Source of the DNA: Hyphomicrobium sp.
GTDB taxonomy: Bacteria > Pseudomonadota > Alphaproteobacteria > Rhizobiales > Hyphomicrobiaceae
DNA: 20,256 nucleotides
Assembly (NCBI GenBank): GCA_025927515.1
Contig: JAICLG010000010.1
Location: 1-20,256 of the forward strand
Direction: 5' to 3'
The translations under genes and the position numbers were made by a program. A model generated the notes under the pieces. That model did no database searches and was not told the DNA's origin. It worked only from the letters and a program-made list of their open reading frames with translations. Each line of letters opens with the position of its first letter. Within the stretch, counting starts at the first letter, position 1. This document shows positions 15,801 through 20,256 of this stretch, piece by piece.

Positions 15801-16329
15801 GGCGCGTGTGGAGACCGGCGATGCCCGCGGCGTCTTCGAGAATGCGGCGGCGCTGTTCAGGCTTGGCGTTGACCAGTTCCCCAATTTGACCTTGGCGCAC
15901 CAGCGCCGGAGAACGTGCGCCAGTCGAAGCGTCTTCAAACAGGACTTTGACGTCGCGCGCCCGGACTTCCCGTCCATTGATGCGATAAGCAGAGCCCGCT
16001 TCACGCTCGATGCGTCGCGTAATCTCGATGACGTCGCTGCCGTTGAGTTCGGCGGGCGCTCGACGTGCGCTGTTGTCGAGAAACATCGTAACTTCGGCAC
16101 TCTGACGCTCGGGGCGGCCGCTCGCACCGGCGAAAATTACATCGTCCATCGCGGCGGCGCGCATGGATTTGTGCGACGTCTCACCCATGACCCAGCGAAG
16201 CGCTTCGAGGAGATTTGATTTGCCGCAGCCGTTCGGTCCGACAACGCCCGTTAGGCCGGGCTCGATGACGAGCTCGGTCGGATCGACGAACGATTTGAAT
16301 CCGAGAATCCGGAGGCGCGTAATTTTCAT
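12868..16329 (-). CDS. smc: Chromosome segregation/condensation ATPase SMC
   Basis: This 1153-residue SMC protein, with ScpA and ScpB, organises and separates the chromosome by DNA loop formation. The N-terminal ATPase half has Walker A GPNGCGKSN (from Gly31). A first coiled-coil arm follows (about 165-490), rich in Ala, Glu, Arg and Lys. The hinge is at about 495-640, with GAYPPAVDQIRVSPGYETAL and GDLWRWDGFVAAAGGVTP. The second arm then leads back to the C-terminal half with signature LSGGE (1052-1056) and Walker B ICVLDEVDAPLDD (Asp1080, Glu1081). Length and both ends are normal. The ATG has no close Shine-Dalgarno; a GAGGA 12 bases away lies inside an inverted repeat. It follows the two DsbA-like genes on the same strand. 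Confidence 0.97.
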   Translation of the reverse strand: MKITRLRILGFKSFVDPTELVIEPGLTGVVGPNGCGKSNLLEALRWVMGETSHKSMRAAAMDDVIFAGASGRPERQSAEVTMFLDNSARRAPAELNGSDVIEITRRIEREAGSAYRINGREVRARDVKVLFEDASTGARSPALVRQGQIGELVNAKPEQRRRILEDAAGIAGLHTRRHEAELRLKAAEANVERLSDVVGQLQSQSDALKRQARQARRYKEISGEIRQQEALAMHLAWQDAQQSVERDEAQLADAMARLGAATEAEAKAFNEELRLAEELPPHREAEAAKAAALARFKIEQENLDREAQRAADRARELDARLKQLEADLTRETGFIKEAKETLVHLDADLAAINEADVKAVDEEASERANLEKAEAHRVETDARFADITHRAAEARAKLRSLEEALKERKDLVATITRQVASLDAQIEDLVAKAPNQEQLTEVSERGQALAQEITAIEGQTLVAEEAVRTSQAEAKARRDEAQRVRLAANAFSTERETIAKLLAVADEGAYPPAVDQIRVSPGYETALGAALGDDLEAPLETDASVHWRHLDVPAEDHALPAEAEPLVMHVQAPQELTRRLRQIGVVHRSAGPLLQPHLKPGQRLVSPEGDLWRWDGFVAAAGGVTPAAQRLAHKNRLLELDRNAQAVLNEAKDTIDAERAAAEAAQKAETEERRLRQLWRDKQNELAQVRQKLTALEKLQRESETRLAAVTAQRARADEDLTNAQARHVEIEAHIVTMSAGEDLEPQLKAAQTEAEQARRDVAETRVRLGSLERDRQIRAERIRHANADIARWQGRHASAEQQVQALEARLAETRGEIEANADLPERIAAQRETLLSALSRADEERRSAADRLAVAEAAIRTATEALRTIQSEVSAAREANARIETRLESARQRRQDAARHIRETFEVAPEDCLAIAAVSEFTTIPPLADVEKQLTRLKADRERLGGVNLQADEDLAEVAKQLDGLVAERTDLEQGILKLRSAIQQLNREGKARLDDAFTTVNAHFERLFTHLFGGGEARLEMIESPEDPLEGGLEIIAKPPGKKPATLSLLSGGEQTLTALSLIFAVFLTNPSPICVLDEVDAPLDDANVDRFCRLMEQMASETATRFLVITHHPMTMARMNRLFGVTMAEKGVSQLVSVDLQTAQSFREAG

Positions 16330-16340
16330 ATCGTCTTGTA

Positions 16341-16384
16341 GTCCTCGATGCCTGCTCAGTGTGGCTCAGGACCGCTACGAGGAC
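16341..16384 (-). promoter_or_regulatory. Inverted repeat in the leader of smc
   Basis: On the minus strand GTCCTCG (16378-16384) pairs perfectly with CGAGGAC (16341-16347). Inside it CCTG and CAGG can add 4 bp. The 3' arm contains GAGGA, the only Shine-Dalgarno-like element before the smc ATG, ending 12 bases from it. The structure fills most of the 59-bp gap to the upstream DsbA-like gene and could hide the ribosome site. This is inference from sequence only. Confidence 0.4.
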
Positions 16385-16388
16385 GGCG

Positions 16389-17186
16389 CTAAGGGGCCGC
16401 TGCCGCCGTCGGCGTACCGCCATGCTGCTCGGCTTGCTCGACGTAGTCGGCAATTTCGGCAATCGTCAGCTCTTTCTTGATGAGCTTGGTACCGATGAAA
16501 AAGTTCGGTGTACCAACGATGCCGAGCTTGCGCCCGCGATCCTTCACCCACTTGAGGTTTGCGATCATGCCTTGATTCTGCAAGCAAGCGTCAAACTGAG
16601 GGCGTGTCATCCCCACCTGACGCGCCACCGCATAGATCTTATCGAGCCGCACCTCCAAGGACACCCAGGAGGGCTGCTGATCCATAAATTTTCCGTAGAG
16701 TTCCAGGTACTTGTCAGAGGGCGCGCAGCGCAGCGCGATGGTGGCGTTGCCGGACGACTTTCCGATGGGGAACTCACGCAGAATATAGCGGACCTTGCCC
16801 GTGTCGATGAAGCGCCGCTTCAGCTCCGGATAAACGGTTTCGTGAAAATGCCGGCAGTGCGGGCAGGTCAGTGACATGTATTGGACGATCGTCACCGGCG
16901 CGGTCGGGCTGCCCCAGCTCATTTCCGGCAGCGGACTCGGAGCCATGATATCGGCGATCGTCGGATGGGCGATAACTTCGCGACCGGACGATATTGGGGC
17001 GGGGGCATTCGAGAACGGTTGCGGCATCTCATCGGGCGTCGTAGCCCCGGTCGAAGGGTACGCTGCACCCGCCGCGTTCGCATCGTCTGTTATGCTTGCC
17101 GTTTGCGGCAGAGTAGCCCCGCACGCACCGAGCATCGTCGTCACAACGACGGTGACGATAAGGCCCAAGGCGCGTGAGAATGGCAT
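16389..17186 (-). CDS. DsbA-family thiol oxidoreductase, predicted lipoprotein
   Basis: This is a 265-residue thioredoxin-fold protein of the DsbA/Thioredoxin_4 type. The start ATG at 17186 gives a clean signal sequence, FSRALGLIVTVVVTTMLGAC, with a lipobox ending at Cys22; the frame continues upstream but only through the neighbouring gene. A linker of about 60 residues rich in Ala, Pro, Ser and Thr leads to the catalytic domain. The active site is Cys108-Pro-His-Cys111 (SLTCPHCRHFH), the cis-proline loop reads GTPNFF, and a Cys pair (RCAPSD, DACLQNQ) lies in the helical insert. It is 13 bases after the secreted DsbA-like gene, clearly a paralogue, and 59 bases before smc. Membrane anchoring suggests a local disulfide oxidase or isomerase role in the envelope; substrates are unknown. 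Confidence 0.9.
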   Translation of the reverse strand: MPFSRALGLIVTVVVTTMLGACGATLPQTASITDDANAAGAAYPSTGATTPDEMPQPFSNAPAPISSGREVIAHPTIADIMAPSPLPEMSWGSPTAPVTIVQYMSLTCPHCRHFHETVYPELKRRFIDTGKVRYILREFPIGKSSGNATIALRCAPSDKYLELYGKFMDQQPSWVSLEVRLDKIYAVARQVGMTRPQFDACLQNQGMIANLKWVKDRGRKLGIVGTPNFFIGTKLIKKELTIAEIADYVEQAEQHGGTPTAAAAP

Positions 17187-17199
17187 TGCGATTTCCAGG

Positions 17200-17904
17200 C
17201 TACTTCTTCTCCGCCAGAAGGGGTTCGATGATCTTATCGAAATCTTCCAGCGTTGGCGCTTCCTGGAGCCTTTTGCCATTGATAAAGAAGGTAGGTGTGG
17301 CATTGACGCCAAACGTCTCGCTGGCGCGCTTACGCTCCGCCGTAATCTGATCCAGCAGCTTCTGGTCGGTCAGGCACTTGTCGAAGCTGGCCTGCGTAAA
17401 TCCAGCTTGTTTCGCGATATCGAACAGATGCGGGACCGGATTTCCCTGCACGAACGCCCAATCCGGCTGTTTCTGATAGAATGTCTGGATGAGCGGAAAA
17501 GCTTTGTCCGTGCCCGCGCAACGCGCCAGCATCGAGACCGCCGCAGCAAGATTGTCGAGCGGAAATTCGCGGAACACGAAACGGACTTTGCCGGTGTCGA
17601 TGTACTTCTTCTTGAAGCTGTCGAAGACGTTATTCTCGAAATGTGCACAGTGTGGGCAAGTCATCGAGGCGTACTCGATGACGGTGACTTTTGCGTCTGC
17701 AGGTCCGAGTGTCAGGTCGGGAAGATCGCCCGGCTTCATCAGTTCGTCGACCGAAACCTCCGCAGGCCCAGACTTATGCTGGGCATAGCTCGGCCCGGCG
17801 CCAATGATGGCGATGCCGCCGACTGCGATTGTCGCCACGAAGCCGAGCCACGCGGCACGGCGCAAGCAGGAACGGCTCGAAAATGTGTTTTTGAATGCAG
17901 TCAA
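17200..17904 (-). CDS. Secreted DsbA-family thiol:disulfide oxidoreductase
   Basis: This is a 234-residue exported thioredoxin-fold protein. It starts at a TTG (17904) with AAAGGAG 9 bases before it; no ATG is placed well for the signal peptide. The signal sequence is AAWLGFVATIAVGGIAIIGA with cleavage near SYAQ (residue 41). The active site is Cys83-Pro-His-Cys86 (SMTCPHCAHFE), a DsbA-like CPHC that is normally strongly oxidising. The cis-proline loop is ATPTFF. Segments DTGKVRF-FREFP and the Cys pair (LARCAGTD, KCLTDQ) align with the lipoprotein paralogue downstream. Homologues in alphaproteobacteria are often called thioredoxin-domain or DsbA proteins. Reoxidation by a DsbB-type partner is assumed; none is in the window. 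Confidence 0.92.
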   Translation of the reverse strand: MTAFKNTFSSRSCLRRAAWLGFVATIAVGGIAIIGAGPSYAQHKSGPAEVSVDELMKPGDLPDLTLGPADAKVTVIEYASMTCPHCAHFENNVFDSFKKKYIDTGKVRFVFREFPLDNLAAAVSMLARCAGTDKAFPLIQTFYQKQPDWAFVQGNPVPHLFDIAKQAGFTQASFDKCLTDQKLLDQITAERKRASETFGVNATPTFFINGKRLQEAPTLEDFDKIIEPLLAEKK

Positions 17905-17983
17905 GGTCGTGGCTCCTTTCGGGGTAAGTCGCCGGGAACGCGTATCCGATCGGGCGCCCGCCTAGCACGGTTTCCGGCGCTCG

Positions 17984-18011
17984 ATTAAGCCGAAAGTGCA
18001 CTGATTGGCAA
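17984..18011 (-). promoter_or_regulatory. Weak candidate promoter for the DsbA-like/smc group
   Basis: On the minus strand TTGCCA (18006-18011) is followed after 16 bases by CTTAAT (17984-17989). It lies in the 142-bp gap between dciA and the secreted DsbA-like gene, leaving about 70 bases of leader. Both boxes match only in part, and read-through from dciA is an alternative. Confidence 0.3.
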
Positions 18012-18046
18012 CTGAACGTATGATAATTCGGCGGGGATACGACGGC

Positions 18047-18604
18047 TCAGGCGCGTTGAGTCGCGGCCGCGACGCTGTCCTGCAGCGCTTTCAGCGCCGC
18101 CGAGAGGTCACCCCTCGTCTCAGGCCTTGGTATCGTTGGGCTATTTCTCAGAATTGTAAGCGGGGCGCTTTTGCCCTCAGCGGAATTATCCGTTTTGGGC
18201 GTTTGAACGACCCTCAATTGCGCAATGGCGCGATATCCGAAATAGCGGTTGATCCGATCGATGATCTCTCGCGTCCGATATGAGACTTCGAGGGCGAACG
18301 ACGGATCGCAGGCGACAACGAGCGTCGCCCCCGATCCTCGTGCGCCATCGTCATCGACGGCGGCCCGCGCCTTGGTACCGCGCGGCCACTTGATGGCCTC
18401 GGGCCGCGTCATGCGGGCGAGGTCGGCGCCTGCGATCGTTTCCCACGACGTCATGATTTCGGCCGTATGGAAGCCGAATTTTTCGAACGCCGCGGCCACA
18501 ACCTTGGGCACGAACGAACCTACGGCACGCCCGAAATAGCCCTTCCCTGACCGGGTGTCGGCCGGCAGGGGGCGCACGACGGCTGTGGGTTGTTGGCCTT
18601 TCAT
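18047..18604 (-). CDS. dciA: DciA-type protein (DUF721), replicative helicase loader
   Basis: This is a 185-residue protein with a DUF721 domain. DciA is the widespread bacterial loader of the DnaB helicase in species without DnaC or DnaI. The domain spans about residues 45-135: SWETIAGADLARMTRPEAI, a basic and acidic insert, then LVVACDPSFALEVSYRTREI and the helix IIDRINRYFGYRAIAQLRVV. A basic N-terminus (KGYFGRAVGSFVPK) precedes it, and the last 50 residues look disordered. The ATG at 18604 was chosen (GCGGAA upstream); another in-frame ATG at 18655 would reach further towards the divergent mutY gene. Assignment rests on the domain pattern, and many genomes still list this gene as hypothetical. 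Confidence 0.85.
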   Translation of the reverse strand: MKGQQPTAVVRPLPADTRSGKGYFGRAVGSFVPKVVAAAFEKFGFHTAEIMTSWETIAGADLARMTRPEAIKWPRGTKARAAVDDDGARGSGATLVVACDPSFALEVSYRTREIIDRINRYFGYRAIAQLRVVQTPKTDNSAEGKSAPLTILRNSPTIPRPETRGDLSAALKALQDSVAAATQRA

Positions 18605-18702
18605 GGCGTTCCGCGTCTCGGCTGCGCTTGTGATAGCGAATGGGACAACTACCATTGTCGACGCGATTCGATAGTCCGGCGCAACCAGAGATCAGGGGAC
18701 GC

Positions 18703-19815
18703 ATGGGCGCGCCTCAAAAAAATCAGAAGCAACTGCCGCTGCGGCCGGCAGGCGCCGAAACCGTGGAGGCATTGCTTCTATGGTACGGCAGCGAACGCCG
18801 CCATCTTCCCTGGCGTTACGGACCGCGCAAGAAGGCCGATCCCTACCGCGTCTGGCTTTCCGAAATCATGCTGCAACAGACGACCGTGAAGGCCGTCATC
18901 CCGTATTTTCAGAAATTCGTCGCGCGGTGGCCGACGGTTGCCGCACTCGCCTCCGCACAGCTGGAGGAAGTTCTGCAGCAGTGGGCGGGTCTCGGCTATT
19001 ATTCCAGGGCCCGCAATCTCAAGGCCTGTGCGGATGCCGTTGTCCGCGACTTCGGCGGCGTCTTCCCGCGCACCGAAAAGCAATTGCTCGAATTGCCGGG
19101 CATTGGTCCCTACACGGCGGCGGCCATCGCCGCAATTGCATTTGGTGAGAAGGCGACGCCGGTCGATGGCAACATCGAACGCGTGGTATCGAGGCTCTTT
19201 GCGGTCCAGCAGGCGCTACCGGCATCGAAGCCCGAGATACGCCGCCTTGCCGCAACGCTGACGCCGACGCGCCGAGCCGGTGACTTCGCCCAGGCGATGA
19301 TGGATCTCGGTGCCGAGATCTGCACGCCGAAGAATCCGTCTTGTCTCGTCTGCCCACTGCAACAGGACTGCGCCGCGAATGCGCGCGGCTTGGCGGAACT
19401 GTTGCCGGTCAAGGCCCCAAAAATGGCGCGCCCTTCGCGCTACGGCGTCGCCTTTCTCGTGCAGCGCGATGATGGTGCGGTGCTGCTTCGTCAGCGGCCG
19501 GAAGCGGGCTTGCTTGGCGGCATGCTGGAAGTCCCATCCACCCATTGGGGAGATGCGCCGCCGCCGAAGAAGGAAGCTCTCCGCGCCGCGCCGGTGACGA
19601 CATCCTGGATGCCGGTTCCTGGGACGGTCGTGCACGTCTTCACGCACTTCCGGCTTGAACTCGTTGTCTACAGGGCATTGGTGCCCGTCGATGCGAGCTT
19701 CACGCTTTGGGCGGAGCAGGAGCGCTGTCGCTGGGTTCAGCGGCGCGATCTCCACGCGCAAGCGTTGCCGAGCGTAATGAAAAAGGTCATTGCGCACGGC
19801 ATGAACGCCGCCTGA
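18703..19815 (+). CDS. mutY: A/G-specific adenine glycosylase
   Basis: This 370-residue MutY removes adenine paired with 8-oxoguanine, preventing G-to-T mutations. The catalytic domain has Glu54 (SEIMLQQTT), the helix-hairpin-helix LPGIGPYTAAA, and the catalytic Asp155 (PVDGNIERV). The iron-sulfur cluster cysteines are 207, 214, 217 and 223 (C-x6-C-x2-C-x5-C). The C-terminal NUDIX-like domain recognises 8-oxoguanine and shows LLRQRPEAGLLGGMLEVP and the loop F313-T-H315-F316. The ATG at 18703 has AGGGG 5 bases before it; an ATG 21 codons upstream is in frame but less well placed. It is divergent from dciA and convergent with ccrM, the stops being 6 bases apart. Confidence 0.97.
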   Translation: MGAPQKNQKQLPLRPAGAETVEALLLWYGSERRHLPWRYGPRKKADPYRVWLSEIMLQQTTVKAVIPYFQKFVARWPTVAALASAQLEEVLQQWAGLGYYSRARNLKACADAVVRDFGGVFPRTEKQLLELPGIGPYTAAAIAAIAFGEKATPVDGNIERVVSRLFAVQQALPASKPEIRRLAATLTPTRRAGDFAQAMMDLGAEICTPKNPSCLVCPLQQDCAANARGLAELLPVKAPKMARPSRYGVAFLVQRDDGAVLLRQRPEAGLLGGMLEVPSTHWGDAPPPKKEALRAAPVTTSWMPVPGTVVHVFTHFRLELVVYRALVPVDASFTLWAEQERCRWVQRRDLHAQALPSVMKKVIAHGMNAA

Positions 19816-19821
19816 GTCCGA

Positions 19822-20256
19822 CTATCCTGTCACTCGCGATGCAGCTGACCGATCGAGACCGAGTTGCCGCTTAGCTTCGCCGCGCAGGACGTCGATCGGC
19901 TTCAACTTTCCTTCGGCCTCGAAGTGCCAGTAGGTCCATCCATTGCAAGCCGACTTTCCTTGCAGCAACGCGCCAAGCCTGTGAATGGACGCCTGCTGAC
20001 CTTCGCAAGCAAGGGTCCCATCGGCCCGAACCTCAGCCCGCACGCGGCGACGCAAGTCGAATAATTTCTGGCCCGGCTCAAGGATGCCGAGTTCCAGGAT
20101 CTGACCGAACGGAATGCGCGGCTCGCTGCGCTTGGACGGCATGGATTCGATGGCGTCGAGATCCAACGGTCTCACTTTCGCGATGCGTTCCTCGGCAGCC
20201 TGGGCATAATCTGTGTCGCGCTCGATGCCGATGAATTTGCGTCCAAGCCGCTTCGC
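19822..20256 (-). CDS. ccrM: CcrM-type GANTC adenine DNA methyltransferase, C-terminal part only
   Basis: The last 144 residues of a CcrM-type beta-class N6-adenine methyltransferase are in the window; the catalytic motifs lie beyond the right edge. The visible part begins AKRLGRKFIGIERD, the usual end of the catalytic domain. After a short linker it continues with the RAMA-like C-terminal domain that helps CcrM bind DNA: LGILEPGQKLFDLRRRV, ADGTLACEG, SIHRLGALLQGKSACNGWTYWHFE. CcrM methylates GANTC after replication and links gene expression to the cell cycle in alphaproteobacteria. Its position next to mutY and near smc matches what I recall of Caulobacter. The frame is open to the last base, so the gene is cut by the window and not broken. 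Confidence 0.94.
   Translation of the reverse strand, partial: AKRLGRKFIGIERDTDYAQAAEERIAKVRPLDLDAIESMPSKRSEPRIPFGQILELGILEPGQKLFDLRRRVRAEVRADGTLACEGQQASIHRLGALLQGKSACNGWTYWHFEAEGKLKPIDVLRGEAKRQLGLDRSAASRVTG

Noticed and set aside
17187..17312. 42-codon upstream extension of the DsbA-like lipoprotein
   Set aside because: It overlaps the preceding dsbA-like gene out of frame, and the start at 17186 gives a perfect lipoprotein signal sequence.
18059..18072. Perfect palindrome GTCGCGGCCGCGAC
   Set aside because: It is inside the 3' end of dciA, where Ala/Arg-rich codons easily give GC palindromes.
1..20256. Search for CRISPR arrays, insertion sequences, phage genes, tRNA or rRNA
   Set aside because: No spaced direct repeats, transposase or integrase motifs, terminal inverted repeats or tRNA-like cloverleafs were seen; nearly all sequence is accounted for by core genes.

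Overview
This window is core chromosome of an alphaproteobacterium, most likely of the order Hyphomicrobiales and perhaps near Hyphomicrobium. The inference rests on five things: an F0 ATP synthase cluster (atpI-atpB-atpE-b'-b) with no F1 genes beside it, split b and b' stalk subunits, a CcrM-type GANTC methyltransferase next to mutY and smc, an APH-fold homoserine kinase between ispH and rnhA, and a GC-rich, densely packed sequence. I see no mobile element, tRNA, rRNA or CRISPR array, and no gene-free stretch above 300 bases. The longest gap is 176 bp, in front of the atp operon.

Layout. 1-4151 (+): the end of a RimJ-type acetyltransferase, overlapped by a 1237-residue membrane sensor with 7TM, PAS, GGDEF and EAL domains and a long disordered tail. 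4158-4775 (-): a YqgE/AlgH protein, convergent with it. 4943-6320 (+): a secreted DsbD-alpha-like protein and a Prx5-type peroxiredoxin. 6312-8820 (-): ispH-thrB-rnhA, tightly packed, with rnhA overlapping the peroxiredoxin gene tail to tail. 8912-9619 (+): a lipoprotein of unknown function, followed by a strong bidirectional terminator. 9720-12290 (-): the F0 operon behind a good sigma70-like promoter. 12467-12784 (-): a small single-pass membrane protein. 12868-18604 (-): a run read as dciA, a secreted DsbA-like protein, a DsbA-like lipoprotein, then smc. 18703-19815 (+): mutY. 19822-20256 (-): the C-terminal part of ccrM.

How it fits together. The right half joins chromosome upkeep functions: helicase loading (DciA), condensation (SMC), 8-oxoguanine repair (MutY) and cell-cycle methylation (CcrM). 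Two envelope thiol oxidoreductases sit among them. The middle is energy conversion and housekeeping metabolism. The left part carries c-di-GMP signalling and envelope redox functions.

No clearly new multi-gene system is visible. The points most worth a second look are the altered catalytic motifs and repeat-bearing tail of the GGDEF-EAL sensor, an inverted repeat that may hide the ribosome binding site of smc, a 16-bp palindrome in the yqgE/dsbD-like divergent region, the tandem DsbA-like pair, and two uncharacterised envelope proteins.
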